Shown here: in pieces, positions 29,347 to 40,050 of the stretch
Layout of the letters: each line of letters opens with the position of its first letter
Numbering within the stretch: the first letter of the stretch is position 1
Source: Parietichytrium sp. I65-24A
Lineage: Eukaryota > Sar > Bigyra > Thraustochytrida > Thraustochytriidae
Length of the DNA: 64,000 bases
NCBI GenBank assembly: GCA_012862575.1
Contig: BLSF01000096.1
Coordinates: 43,512 to 107,511 of the forward strand
Reading direction: 5' to 3'
The notes under the pieces: generated by a model
What the model was told of the DNA's origin: nothing
Seen by the model: the letters and a program-made list of their open reading frames with translations, nothing else
The model's database searches: none
Made by a program: the position numbers and the translations under genes

Positions 29347-30861
29347 AGGAACGTGTCAAAATAATCCTCAGCCAATATCTGCAAGTCTGATTGAGGAGTC
29401 CGAATGCAAGATTCGTCGTTAGCTTCTCGTTGACTGTGAATCAAAGGGTCCGTATGCTGAGCACAACCGATAACTTGTGCAGCTATGAGATCTTCGAGCC
29501 CACGCATATACTTACAAAAATCGCGCGACGGCGGTTTCTCAGAGGAGGTATACTAATTCGTCCAAAAATTCGCTCGCGATGATGAGATCCACAATTGTGA
29601 TGCGTGAAGAGAATGGAGAGGGGGAAAGCAACTAGGAGCCTCGCGAAAGCTGGCCTGATCACACGTGCAGCGACACTCTCCGAGCTGGTTTTACACTCAC
29701 AAAAGACGGACCGTCCCAACAAAGAAGTTAATGGTCAGGAGCACTGCTGGCCAAGGAAGCCGTCTACGCTGGGAACTTACGAAAAGGGAAGAAGGCAAAG
29801 CTAGAGCGTGTCCTACGCAAACAACCCACTTGTCTGCACCTTGCGCGCCACACAGAGTCAGGAAACGGCGACCAGGCCGCTTAAATAAGTTTGCAAAACT
29901 CACGCTCCGCCCGTCTCTGAAACTCACTCAACCAGAATAGAACAGGGTCCCACACCAAGCGAAGGCCTCTTTCGTACCGCCTCTTATCCCCTTCGCAATT
30001 TCGAGTTGGCGCTGGCTGTCTTTTTCCCTCTCGCGCGCGCTTTGCCCTAGTCCAAGCCTGAAAGCCTTTGTGGCTCTTTTTTCATTTTTCTGCCAAGTCC
30101 GTGAAAATTTAACAAGTTTTTTCCCCCTCGTTTGCTGACGTCATATTTGAAAATGATTCGCAGATCAGAAAATTCATCTCAAAACAGAACAAATGATTTC
30201 TCTTAGATCCTGGTCTGGTGATATATGCACAAAAAACAACGATAGAGAAATCTTCGTTTTCTTCGATTTCTGAACCTTTTCTCTCTCGTATTGTGGCTTG
30301 TCCCCTACACCAACACATTGCTGCCCTTACGCGCAGAAAAAGTAACGTTGGAACACGGTAGCCACAATAACCGCAGCACTAACAGTCGCCCGAAGTGCTA
30401 CCTGTACCCAGGTTATACTCTAGGACCGTGAGGGCAGGCAACTAATAATAATTGAAACTGTGGAGGACACAGAGGACAAGTATCAAAACATAGAGTGAGA
30501 GAGAGAGAGAGAAAGAGCGTCCTCGCGTGCATCGCAGAATCAGCCGTCTCCTTTAGCAGCGGGCGGGGACTCATTGACGCAGTTACGGTCGCTGCTACTG
30601 CTACTGCTATTGATACAGCTACTGCTATTGCTGCTGCTATTGCACGGTCGAGAGAGAACGTTTGCGAGGTGTTTGGTTTGTGTGTGTTGAAACTGTGTCT
30701 TCTTCGCTCCAAACATTGGACATTATTGGACATTGGAAATTGAACATTGGAGATTGGAGATTGGGCATTGGAGATTGGACATTGGACATTGGAGAATTGA
30801 AGGATCGACGTGTTGGAGGTTGGGCGTCGTCAAATTCGTGAAATCGTAGTTTGGTGGGAGG
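29347..30861. other. divergent spacer between the transposase and kinesin
   Basis: Contains a GA tract (about 30497-30516), a CTGCTA-type repeat (about 30590-30645) and an ATTGGACATTGG minisatellite directly before the kinesin start. The left part should hold one end of the Mutator-like element, but I could not define it. No gene was recognised. Confidence 0.5.
30714..30794. repeat. ATTGGACATTGG minisatellite
   Basis: About ten imperfect ATTGGA-type units (GACATTGG, GAGATTGG, GGCATTGG) lie 70 bp upstream of the kinesin ATG, probably in its 5' untranslated region. Confidence 0.8.
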
Positions 30862-33800
30862 ATGCTTGGGAATGGAAAGGCCCGCGTGGCTAAGGCGAAG
30901 AAAATGCTGCCGGAAGTAGATGATGACATCTTTAGACAGGCTGTGATGGAGCATGCAGGATATCTCGGAATGGACCCTGTGAAAGACGCACAGTTTTTGT
31001 GGCTGGCCGAAGAGGCGCTTTTGGCACAGCTTCCAGCAGAATGGGAGCTTTGCGATGATAAACATGGAAACCAGTACTATTACAATCACAGAACGTGCGT
31101 CAGCACATGGGAGAACCCGCTCGATGAGCCTTACCGCCAGCTGTTTCAGAAGCTAAAGGCAAACCCCATGGCTGCTGTCGCGCATCAACAGCACCAGCAA
31201 CAACAAAAGCAGCAGCATAAACTCCTCTTAGAGCAAGCAGAGTACCATGAGGAAAAATTAGCACCGCAGAGGACCTCACCTCCTCGCAAGGAGTTTTCTC
31301 ACGGTAAGCGCGTCTTGCCGCCCTCCGTTATTGCAGCGCCTGCTCCTGCACAGGCCAACGGGGATGCTCGGTCGGCTGGCAATGAAGAGAAGGACGAGTT
31401 TTATCGGTGTTTAGATGTGCAGAGTCCCAACAAACAGGACTTTGGTCCTCCCCGACCTCAGCAGCTTTCAACGTTTGCAAAGTCTATTCTCAGCATTGAT
31501 AGCCATCGCACCGTAGCTGGGGACGATGGGCATGAGGTTCTGCAGTACCAAGTCTGTTGGAGAGATGCGTCCAAGGCCGCGGAGTGGCTCACTGGACGGA
31601 TTCTCATCTCAGAAGTACCAGAACTTGTGCATGATTATAATCACAAGATCTTGAGCACGGCCAAGGCCCACAACAAAAGAATCGAGCAGCTCAGCTTGAA
31701 GCTGTCGGCCTCCAAATCGGAGTTGGACGCTGCATTGATAACACAGGACAAAGTGCACCAAAGTGAACTTGAGGACCTTCGCTCGAGTCTACAAGAGAAA
31801 TTGCAAAAGGCGGAAGACGATCTGCGATCGCTCCAGGCCAATTTCACGACCGAAATGCTACAAATGGAGGAGAAGCTAAAGGCTGCTCAAAGTTCTCTGA
31901 CGGAAAACTCATCTGACCGAAACATGAAGCTTGCAAAGATGGAGATTTGCCTGCGCCAGCTCGAGGAAGAACGCGCCGAACTTCGAGAGACCATACAAAG
32001 TCAAAGTGATAAGCTACTCATGTCGGAACAAAAGCTCGAGGACGCCGAAGCCGCAAACAAGTCGTCCGAGAACGATCTTTTGCAATGGAAAGAGAAAGCT
32101 CAGGCTTTAGCACGAGAGAAGGAGCGGGTGGCGGGTGACCGATCCATGTTTGAAACCATGCTCGAAAACGTGAAGAGCGAGCTTAATGTGGAGATTCAGT
32201 CCAATCTCGCGAATTGCAAGAAGATGGCAGATCTGGAAGTGGCACACGAGCAACTGAAACGGGAAATGGCTGGGGCCTCAGAAGCTCACGCGAGAGAGCT
32301 CGGAAAAGTGAAGCAGGAGAGAGCTAGTGCCGACTCCGAGCGGGATCAGTTGCGTCTGGAGCTCGAGAATCTCCGAGACCGGTTCTCGAAGGAGCTTGAG
32401 AATCACGCTTCCCTATCTTCCACCTCAACTGGCTCTTTCAGTCAAGCTGATTTGGATCAAAAGTTGAGCGAGCACATTGCGAACGTTAAAGAGCAACTCG
32501 GCCGGGTACATGCGGATCAGGCCAGCGCTCTGGAACGTCAAATCGCGACGCTTCGTGAGCAAAACTCGAAACTCGAGGACGAGGTGGCCACCAAGTCTGC
32601 TGCGCAGCTCAGCGCGAGGGAAGAATTAGACTCAGCGCAGCGCAAGATAAATCGGCTCGAAAGCGAGCGGAAAGTTCTCGAAGGCTCTTTGGAAACAGTC
32701 AAGGCAGAGATCGAGAAGGAGTTCGAGCACAACAAAACATTACGTCAAGAAGTACATCTCGCAAATGACAACATCAACTCTTTAACACGCAAGGCAAAGT
32801 CTGATCAGCAGCTTCACGAGAAAGAGGTGGCCGACCTAAACAATAGGATTCAAGAACTGCAACACACAGTCACCCAGCTGGAAGGCCAGCTAGACGCAAT
32901 CCCCGCAAGCCGTGACTCTGAGCTGGAGAGTCAGCTAGAAAGCACGCGTCGGGATATGCGACAGCAAATTAACACCCTGAAAGACGAGGTCCAAAAGCAT
33001 CAGTCTGCTGCATCCAAAGCGAAGGTGGAGGCGGAAGAGGTCAACGCTATGTGTGAGAAGCTCCGCGCGGAAACGAATGCCAAGGAGCAGGAGCTTGCCA
33101 AGGCTACTGCTGAGATGCTCATCTCTCGGGAGCATTTTGAAACTATGAATCGAACGATTGAGCGTTTGAATTCCGAGAAGTCCATCTTGGAGAGTACGGT
33201 CGACAAATTGAATAAGGAGCTACAGACTGAGCTTGCAACACAGGATAGGCTGCGCAAGGAAGAGGCAGCATTGCGTGGCGAGCTTGCGAATATGGCCCGT
33301 GAGGTGCACAGGAGCAAACAAGGCGACGAGGCGCGATCTAGCGAGTCTGCTTCTTACAAGAAGACAATCCAATCGCTCAACGAGCAGGAGGCTTCTCTGC
33401 GAGAAGAGCTTTCCCGCAAAGATGCAGAGTTGGAAGCCGCAAAGGTCAAGGCCCAAGACACATCTGCCTTTAAAGAGAAGGAGTCGAAATACGAGAGCCG
33501 AATCAAGTCCTTGGAGCAGTCGTTGTTGCGCTGCGAGAAGGAGATGAAGGCGGCCCTCGAAGCCAACGAGAGCAAGGTCGATGCGGCCCGAGATAAAGCT
33601 CATGCGCAGGCTTTGTTTCAACAAGACGAGCATCACGCGAAAGAGCTTGCTGAAAAGCAAGCTGAAATGGATGCTTTGGCAAAGCGTCTCGGAGAGGAGC
33701 TTGAAGCTGCTCGTAGCAACGTAGTCGTCAAGGCCCTTGAGGCGGAGATGGAGCAATTGCGCGCAGCAGAGCGGCACCACATGGAGATCAAAGCAGAGAA

Positions 33801-35061
33801 TGACCGAATGCGGGCGCTAGTCGCGACTATCAAAAGTAAATTTGCTGAGGAGGTGCAGAAGCGCCGTGTACTGCACAATAAGATTGTGGATCTCCAGGGT
33901 AATATCCGCGTCTATTGCCGTGTGCGGCCAGTCCTTCCACACGAAGTCAAGTCCGGGCAGGCTGGAGTTGTAGTGGACTTTCCTTGCGAAGGAGAAATCC
34001 AACTCAGGCAAAGTATATCTACCCGAGACCAAGAGGACAACTTTGAGTTTGACCAAGTCTTTTCCCCGGAAACCGGTCAAGAGACTGTGTTCAAGGAGGT
34101 GGAGCCTCTCACACAGTCAGCACTGGACGGGTACAACGTGTGTATTTTTGCGTACGGGCAAACTGGCTCGGGAAAGACTCACACCATGGACGGAAGTGTT
34201 ACAGACCGTGGAGTAACCTTTCGCACCTTCAAAACACTCTTTGACGGGATCGCCGACCGTCAGCGCGAAAAGCGTGCCAGCTATCGCGTGAGTCTCTCTG
34301 TGCTTGAAATCTATAACGAGACGATCCGCGATCTGCTTGACGAAAGCAAATCTTCCGCAGCTAGCGGCAAGCGCCCATTGATGAGTGATCCTAAACCGAA
34401 AAAGTTGGAGGTTCGCCAAGGCGAGTTTGGACTCCATGTGCCTGGGCTTACCGAAGCGGATGTCAGCAGTTTGGAAGAGGTGGAGGAGCTGATGGAACGC
34501 GGCGTTCAGAATCGAACAGTGGGTACCCATAACGTGAACGCGCATTCGTCTCGATCTCATCTCGTGGTCACCGTCAACCTGGTTGCCGAGCAGGTAGTGC
34601 GCGATAAAAAGGTGGTCGCGCGATCAAAGTTGCATCTCATTGATCTGGCCGGAAGTGAACGCCTGGACAAAACGAACGCTTCTGGTAGCATGCTGGAAGA
34701 GGCCAAGGCTATAAATAAGAGTTTGTCTGCTCTTGGAAATGTGATACAAGCGCTAGGAAAGAGCGCAAGTAAGGCCGGCTCCTCAAGCTCTCAGCAGCAC
34801 GTTCCCTTCCGCGATTCAAAGCTCACTTTCTTGTTGCAAGATTCCCTGAGTGGCAGCTCAAAGGTTTTGATGTTTGTAAATATTTCCCCTGTGGAATGGA
34901 ATGCCCCCGAATCGCTCTGCTCGTTAACGTTTGCAGCGCGTTGTAGAAAGGTAGCTCTCGGCCAAGCAAAGAAGAACACAGAGTCCGCTCAGGTTTCCGC
35001 ACTGAAGCGCACAATTGAGGACTTGCAGACACAGCTTTCAAGCAACAGCAGGCGAAAGTAG
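30862..35061 (+). CDS. kinesin-14 (C-terminal motor) with N-terminal WW domain
   Basis: An intronless frame of 1399 residues from ATG 30862. Residues 20-90 form a segment like the N-terminus of CEP164-type proteins, ending in a WW domain with Trp61 and Trp83 (AEWELCDDKHGNQYYYNHRT, then CVSTWENPLDEP). A Gln-rich stretch follows near 110-125, then a very long coiled coil (about 260-1000). The motor is C-terminal (about 1010-1375). It has the kinesin-14 neck KIVDLQGNIRVYCRVRP, P-loop AYGQTGSGKT, switch I NAHSSRSH, switch II LIDLAGSE and the FRDSKLTFLLQDSL helix. This architecture predicts a minus-end-directed, dimeric microtubule motor. The WW domain should bind proline-rich partners; the cargo is unknown. 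Confidence 0.95.
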   Translation: MLGNGKARVAKAKKMLPEVDDDIFRQAVMEHAGYLGMDPVKDAQFLWLAEEALLAQLPAEWELCDDKHGNQYYYNHRTCVSTWENPLDEPYRQLFQKLKANPMAAVAHQQHQQQQKQQHKLLLEQAEYHEEKLAPQRTSPPRKEFSHGKRVLPPSVIAAPAPAQANGDARSAGNEEKDEFYRCLDVQSPNKQDFGPPRPQQLSTFAKSILSIDSHRTVAGDDGHEVLQYQVCWRDASKAAEWLTGRILISEVPELVHDYNHKILSTAKAHNKRIEQLSLKLSASKSELDAALITQDKVHQSELEDLRSSLQEKLQKAEDDLRSLQANFTTEMLQMEEKLKAAQSSLTENSSDRNMKLAKMEICLRQLEEERAELRETIQSQSDKLLMSEQKLEDAEAANKSSENDLLQWKEKAQALAREKERVAGDRSMFETMLENVKSELNVEIQSNLANCKKMADLEVAHEQLKREMAGASEAHARELGKVKQERASADSERDQLRLELENLRDRFSKELENHASLSSTSTGSFSQADLDQKLSEHIANVKEQLGRVHADQASALERQIATLREQNSKLEDEVATKSAAQLSAREELDSAQRKINRLESERKVLEGSLETVKAEIEKEFEHNKTLRQEVHLANDNINSLTRKAKSDQQLHEKEVADLNNRIQELQHTVTQLEGQLDAIPASRDSELESQLESTRRDMRQQINTLKDEVQKHQSAASKAKVEAEEVNAMCEKLRAETNAKEQELAKATAEMLISREHFETMNRTIERLNSEKSILESTVDKLNKELQTELATQDRLRKEEAALRGELANMAREVHRSKQGDEARSSESASYKKTIQSLNEQEASLREELSRKDAELEAAKVKAQDTSAFKEKESKYESRIKSLEQSLLRCEKEMKAALEANESKVDAARDKAHAQALFQQDEHHAKELAEKQAEMDALAKRLGEELEAARSNVVVKALEAEMEQLRAAERHHMEIKAENDRMRALVATIKSKFAEEVQKRRVLHNKIVDLQGNIRVYCRVRPVLPHEVKSGQAGVVVDFPCEGEIQLRQSISTRDQEDNFEFDQVFSPETGQETVFKEVEPLTQSALDGYNVCIFAYGQTGSGKTHTMDGSVTDRGVTFRTFKTLFDGIADRQREKRASYRVSLSVLEIYNETIRDLLDESKSSAASGKRPLMSDPKPKKLEVRQGEFGLHVPGLTEADVSSLEEVEELMERGVQNRTVGTHNVNAHSSRSHLVVTVNLVAEQVVRDKKVVARSKLHLIDLAGSERLDKTNASGSMLEEAKAINKSLSALGNVIQALGKSASKAGSSSSQQHVPFRDSKLTFLLQDSLSGSSKVLMFVNISPVEWNAPESLCSLTFAARCRKVALGQAKKNTESAQVSALKRTIEDLQTQLSSNSRRK

Positions 35062-35391
35062 ATTCGCAGTTTGATACTCTGTACATCAAATTGGTTTTTG
35101 TGATTGTTTTAAACTGCAGACGTCCAAACAAGATGGAGAGATAACCGTCGTGTTCTTCTTAGATTATTATTTTTTTAAATTAGAAAATATATGTGTGCTT
35201 TTCACAATAAGAGCATTTTTATAACCAGCCTCTTCCCCCCCTGCACAAACGATTCCTACAGAATCAAAAAGTTCCACGTTGCCCCCGTCCACCGGAGTAG
35301 AGGAGTAATATGACCACGCTCGTTGTTTCGCGAAGACAAGGAAACCGAACGCAATCCTCTAGAGATTGTGTAAAATACATTTTGCAAACCC
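35062..35391. other. convergent 3' spacer
   Basis: This is the shared 3' region of kinesin and the siroheme methyltransferase. It includes an AT-rich stretch near 35165-35225 suited to 3'-end formation. I see nothing else. Confidence 0.5.
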
Positions 35392-36405
35392 TCAGCGAGA
35401 GATTGCGGAGGTGATTTTATCGACAGACTGGCTCCAAATTTTACCATCTTCTGAGGACAGTTCGAGATCACTTACCCCTCCAGACCCCAGGGATGCAAGC
35501 TGTATGCCGTTCAGCACATTGCACACTTCGCCCAGGACAATGACGCTCGGCGACTTTACGTGTTCCGCAATGTCATCCACTGCGCCCAAGGTGCTCCTCC
35601 AGACCTGCTGTTTCGGCGTCGCAGCATCCTTGACAGCCGCGAGCGGGACGGTGGCCGGCCAACCTCGCTCTTTCTGCAAGAATTCGCAGATAGCGCAGAG
35701 ATTTTTCGTGCCCATCAGGATCACAAGCGTGAAGTTCTCCCACGTCCCAACGTTTGCCCAATTCGCGGCTCCTTTTGCGCCTGGAGCTACATGACCAGAC
35801 ATCACAGTGAATCCTGCAGACACTGACTTTTGCGTCATTGGAATCCCGGCCAGGGCAGGTGCGGCCAGCGCGCTGCTCACGCCAGGCACAACTTGGCAGC
35901 TCACTCCATGCTCCGCAAGAGCGGACAGCTCCTCGCCGCCGAGCCCGAAAACGAACGAGTCGCCGCCTTTCAGTCTCACGATGAGAGCGTCGTCGCCCAG
36001 CTGCCCATCCCCACTGTCCCCACTGCTTTCGTCGGGAACTGCATCGCCAGCGCCTTCTTGCTCGACGTTGCCATCATTGCAATCATTGCAATCATTGCCA
36101 TCATTGCCATCGTTGGCATCACCGCTTTGCCCGGTCTCCTCAGCTCGATCATCTTGTTCCATGCGGCCTTTGGTGGCCAGCTGCACGAGAATGTCCGTGA
36201 CCACTTTCTGCTGCAAGCGCTCCTTCGAGTCCGACTTGGCCGCGTTCACCAGCAGCGCTCCCGCCTTCGTTTGTCCAAGCAGCGCCGGCGACACCAGCCT
36301 GTCGTACACGACGGCGTCTGCGCGCTGCAGCAGACTGAGCCCGCGCACTGTGATCAAGTCTGGCGCACCTGGCCCCGCGCCCACCAGCGCCACCTGCCGC
36401 GGCAT
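35392..36405 (-). CDS. UPM1: uroporphyrinogen-III C-methyltransferase (siroheme synthesis)
   Basis: The first ATG at 36405 (MPRQVALVGAGPGAPD) gives 337 residues; the frame continues four codons upstream without an ATG. Family motifs are clear: VALVGAGPGAPDLITVRGL near the start, AVVYDRLVSP, VRLKGGDSFVFGLGGEE, VVPGVSSALAAPALAGIPMT and FTVMSGH. The enzyme adds two methyl groups from S-adenosylmethionine to uroporphyrinogen III to give precorrin-2, the branch point to siroheme for nitrite and sulfite reductases. It stands alone, without CysG-type dehydrogenase or chelatase domains, as in plants and algae. An Asp/Asn/Gly-rich insertion of about 60 residues (near 90-150) is encoded by a tandem repeat. 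Location is probably plastid or cytosol; no clear transit peptide is seen. Confidence 0.93.
   Translation of the reverse strand: MPRQVALVGAGPGAPDLITVRGLSLLQRADAVVYDRLVSPALLGQTKAGALLVNAAKSDSKERLQQKVVTDILVQLATKGRMEQDDRAEETGQSGDANDGNDGNDCNDCNDGNVEQEGAGDAVPDESSGDSGDGQLGDDALIVRLKGGDSFVFGLGGEELSALAEHGVSCQVVPGVSSALAAPALAGIPMTQKSVSAGFTVMSGHVAPGAKGAANWANVGTWENFTLVILMGTKNLCAICEFLQKERGWPATVPLAAVKDAATPKQQVWRSTLGAVDDIAEHVKSPSVIVLGEVCNVLNGIQLASLGSGGVSDLELSSEDGKIWSQSVDKITSAISR
36070..36122. repeat. 9-nt-type tandem repeat inside the methyltransferase gene
   Basis: Repeats of TTGCAATCA / TTGCCATCA encode alternating Asn-Asp-Gly or Asn-Asp-Cys residues in an insertion between conserved blocks. Confidence 0.8.
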
Positions 36406-37170
36406 TGCAACTTGCAACTTGAAACTTGAAACTTGAGACTTGAGACTTGCGGCCGACCGTGCGAGATCGATGGATGTCTCTCTTTTGCTCTTTGAGGTCT
36501 TTGAGGATTGATTGATTGATTGAATTGAGTGATTAGATTGATTGATTGATCAATCATAATCTCAAGTCAATCGACTCGCAGTCAGATGAAGTAAGCAAAT
36601 GTGACTTACTCTGTGTATCTCTGTGTGTGTATGCGTGTTGGGGGATAATGGAAGTAAGGACCTGGTGCCGGTATATGCCGGTATGGTTGGTGGGAACTTG
36701 AAGGACAGATGGGAGCGATGGGAGAGTGCGCGAATGGAATCAGTGCTGCTTCACATGGACAAGTCTCGCAGTTCGTTCAATGGAATGGAAGATAGGGGCT
36801 TTGGTGTTTGTACGGGTTTGCTGTTCACGAGTTATGGCGCAGGGGTTTGACTAGGTAACTTGACGGGGTTTGGTTCGTACGCGTAAATTGCGGAGGTGTT
36901 GAGGATCATGTGTATCGGTGAAGCGAAATGGGGTTCTCTTAGTTGTGGCGAGTTCGATGGAAATGCGGCTTTAACGCTTTTTTCTCAATAGCCGCGCCGC
37001 TATACTATCATGAAAAAATAGTTTATGACCATGCGTGAGAGATTTGCGCTAGGTGGAGGCGCTGTCATATGTAAAAAGAATAATTATACCAATTCGGTTT
37101 AAAGGTGTAAGTTAGTTGCGTGCGAGGCAAACTTTCGCAAAATCAATCTGGCGAAGCTCTGCGCCGAGAC
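36406..37170. other. spacer between two leftward genes
   Basis: Contains the GATT repeat (36507-36556), a pair of GCCGGTAT motifs (about 36663-36681) and GT-rich sequence. It should include the methyltransferase promoter. No gene was recognised. Confidence 0.5.
36507..36556. repeat. GATT microsatellite
   Basis: Two GATT runs, the second ending in the palindrome TTGATCAATC, about 100 bp upstream of the methyltransferase start. Confidence 0.85.
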
Positions 37171-38548
37171 TCAAGGGGACTCCAAGACTTGTTTGACGGA
37201 GCGCTCGAATATCTCGGTGGCTTGGTCTATTTCGGATGTTGATACAGTCAGGGCTGGAATGAACCGCATGGTCTCATAGATGGAGCAGCCCAGGATGAGC
37301 ATGCCGTTTTCTGCGCAAGTCTTGGACACCTTGCCTTTGAAGCCAGGTTTGACTGTGTTTGCGTTGAACTCCAGCCCCAACATGCATCCCAACCCACGCA
37401 CGTCCGCAATCAAGTCCGGAAACCTGGTCTGGAGGTCCAGAAGGTTGTTGCGAAGGTACTCGCCTTGTTTTTGTACATTTTCGAGCACGCCTTCCTCGCG
37501 AATGACTTGCTGCGTGGCAATCGCCGCGGCGCAAGCAACGGCGTTTCCACTGTAGGTGCCTCCCATTGTGCCCGGGTCCTGAGAGTCAGTGATACTCTTG
37601 CTGGCAAAGACTGCAGAGAGCGGAAAGCCATTCGCGATTCCCTTTGCAGTAACAAGAATGTCAGGCGTAATGTTGCCGTAGTACTCTGAATCGCAAGCAA
37701 AGTACGTGCCGGTCCTGCCGTATCCGCTCTGTACTTCGTCGCATATCATGAGTATTTTGTTCTTGTTACAGAACCCTTGCAGTCGGCGCAAAAAGTCTGG
37801 AGGAGCTGGCACGTAGCCGCCTTCTCCCAACACAGGCTCGATGATAATCGCAGCGACTTCGTCAGGGTGCAATTGCTGCTTGAAGAGAGCCTCCAGTTCC
37901 GCAATTGCCAGGTCAGAGTCGACTCCGTGAAATTCGTAAGGAAATGGAGTGACGTGGACCCCGGGCAACAGAGGGCCAAATTTTTGCCGGTAAATGCGAC
38001 TGCTTGTGGTCATTGACATTGTGCCAAAGGTTCGGCCGTGATAGCTGCCTCTGAAGACCACGATTTCAGACTTGCCTGTAGCGTGGCGCGCCATCTTGAT
38101 CGAGTTTTCAACGGCCTCGGCGCCAGAGTTTGTATAGAACACCGTATCAAGCCCCTTGGGAACCACGGGCAGTAAAGTCTCCGTGAGTTCAAGCATCTTG
38201 TCGTGGTGCGCAATGTTCACCTGCCCATGGATCAGTTTGGCGCACTGCTCCTGCGCGGCTTTGACGACCTTTGGATGCCCATCTATCCTCCCGAGCGTCC
38301 AATTGGGAGCAATAGCAAGACACACATTGTAAGCCATCCAGTTTCCCTGCGCGATCTGCGTTTGTCCATGACAACAACCATTAAAACTTACGGCCCAGGT
38401 TTGTAACGCCAATCCCCATGCTCATGTCCAGGTACTTGCCTCCGCCTTGCGCGTACATGTACGACCCTTGGGCCCTCTCCATTACCAGGTCCGTCAACCT
38501 CCCCACTCCACGAGCAATGTGGCTCTTCATGGCATTGCGCTGCGCCAT
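37171..38548 (-). CDS. class III PLP aminotransferase (4-aminobutyrate/AGXT2-like), two exons
   Basis: Exon 1 is 38548-38392 (MAQRNAMKSHIARGVGRL) and exon 2 38282-37171, giving 422 residues. Splicing creates the continuous family motif NLGHGHPKVV. Other signatures are YTNSGAEAVENSIKMAR, FRGSYHGRTFG, IIEPVLGEGGY, ICDEVQSGYGRTG and the PLP Schiff-base lysine in TAKGIANGFPLSAVF. Class III enzymes transfer an omega-amino group (GABA, ornithine, beta-alanine) to an oxo acid. The sequence resembles GABA transaminases and AGXT2-like enzymes; the substrate cannot be fixed from sequence alone. The N-terminus is short, with no obvious mitochondrial presequence. Confidence 0.92.
38283..38391 (-). other. 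intron of the aminotransferase gene
   Basis: The intron is 109 nt with donor GGCC|GTAAGT and acceptor GATAG|ATGGGC on the minus strand. Without splicing the second exon is preceded by a frame that does not match the family; with it, NLGHGHPKVV is restored. Two upstream CAG sites exist but would break the motif. Confidence 0.88.
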
Positions 38549-39576
38549 CTTGCCCGCCCAAGTCCAAAGCGTTCACAAGTCGCCAAAAGAAAAAAATTGA
38601 CGTTTCGTTTCACCAACAGCACGCAACTAGCACGTTGCGCTCTTTTCACACTGCACTTTACGGCTCTCAGCTTCCCAGCAGCTGGAACGCTACAATTCGT
38701 TAGAATCTTCACGTAGGACTTAAGACGTACGTGTACGCGCACGGTGCTCGAGTACCAAAGATTCACTGCCAATGCACTCATTTTACACGTCCAAAGAGTC
38801 GTCAAAGCTTCATCCCAAAATTTGTCCTTTTGCAATGTATCTTTGCTATCTTTAGCCTAATTACCGTTAAGCGAGCGTAGGACCCATCTCCCCTACTCTT
38901 AGTTGATATTCTTATTATATTTGGTAGCCATGGCACGATGGGTTGATGGTGGATGAAGAAAAGTGTCTGCTACACATCGGCTACGCACTCCTGTAGAAGT
39001 GAAGGATGCGGAACGTTTTCTCACTGAAGACTGGACGAGATGGTAGGGAAGCATAATGGGGCTTACTAAAATGGAGGATTTTAAGCACAGTCAGATACAG
39101 TCAGAGTGAACCAGCTTGAAATTGAAAACTGAAAACGAAAGTATCGAGCTCTTTCGGGTCTAAAGAGTCTAAAGTGAATCTCAATTCACTTCGGTGAGAG
39201 GGTTGTTGTTGAAATGTTCAAGTGGTCGGAGATAGAAAGATGATGAGGATTGGCAGAGGTCACGCAAGAAGCAGAGGCAGTAAACGTACGAGCGTGAAAC
39301 TGGCGGGTGAGTGACACAGGTTCAGAACATTTTTATTGGTTATATTTATAAGGGAATCTCTTTCCATGGCAAAAGGAGAAAGAGCGCAATGCAGGATGAA
39401 AATTGGCGCCGATGGTATGACCTTCAACGCGTCAAAATATGCAAATAGTCAACAAGAGCTGCGTGGCTCGGCAGGCACGAGGCGATGCGATAAAGCAAAG
39501 CACTTAAAAAACTAGAGAAATCTAAACGAGAGGCAAAACAAACGCTGAGATCCGACGCTGATCGCTGGCCCGGCGC
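38549..39576. other. spacer upstream of the aminotransferase
   Basis: About 1 kb holding the aminotransferase promoter and the 3' flank of the small hypothetical gene. I see no repeats of note and no convincing gene. Confidence 0.5.
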
Positions 39577-40050
39577 TCAGTCCATCTGAAAGACATGATC
39601 AGAAAGACTGCCCCCCATTTTGGCTTTTGGCTTAGCGTTCTCCTCCGGAGAGCTTGAGAAGAACCTCTTAGCGGCTTGTCCGCGAGGCGAGATGATGGGC
39701 ACCGGCCTCGACGGTGCTCTTGGTCTGCCATCGAGCTCCGCGGGTCCCTCCTCCGTCTTGAGATCGAGCTGTCCAGCGGCGGGCAGCAGAATCTCCGGCT
39801 CGGCAGTTGCGGCATGGCAAGCCTGAACTTGCAGCACTTTGACGAACTCTTCCACACCAACCTGGTCCACATGTCTTTCGTACCACGGCCTCACTGCGCT
39901 CTTTGAAGCCTTGGTCCCCATCTCTTCTGCGCGGCCGTCGTCTCCCTGGACACTTTGCACGTTCCGAGTCTTCTGCGCCTTCTGACACTTCTGAGTCTTC
40001 TGGGTCACCGCGTACCTGGTCGGGTTGAAGAAGAGTGGCGATGCGTGCAT
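39577..40050 (-). CDS. hypothetical protein, 157 residues
   Basis: ATG at 40050 (MHASPLFFNPTRYAVTQKTQ) opens a frame with a Lys/Gln repeat near residues 16-30. It continues through a middle block RPWYERHVDQVGVEEFVKVL and a Pro/Ser-rich C-terminal half (APSRPVPIISPRGQAAKRFF). I recognise no family. The balanced composition and the helical middle block make a real gene plausible, but other frames are also open here (39668-40108 minus, partly overlapping). There is no signal peptide or membrane segment. Confidence 0.42.
   Translation of the reverse strand: MHASPLFFNPTRYAVTQKTQKCQKAQKTRNVQSVQGDDGRAEEMGTKASKSAVRPWYERHVDQVGVEEFVKVLQVQACHAATAEPEILLPAAGQLDLKTEEGPAELDGRPRAPSRPVPIISPRGQAAKRFFSSSPEENAKPKAKMGGSLSDHVFQMD

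Noticed and set aside
35830-36436. Plus-strand frames of about 200 codons, including an Ile-Ala-Ile repeat
   Set aside because: They are antisense to the siroheme methyltransferase, and the Ile repeat is the mirror of its Asn/Asp repeat.
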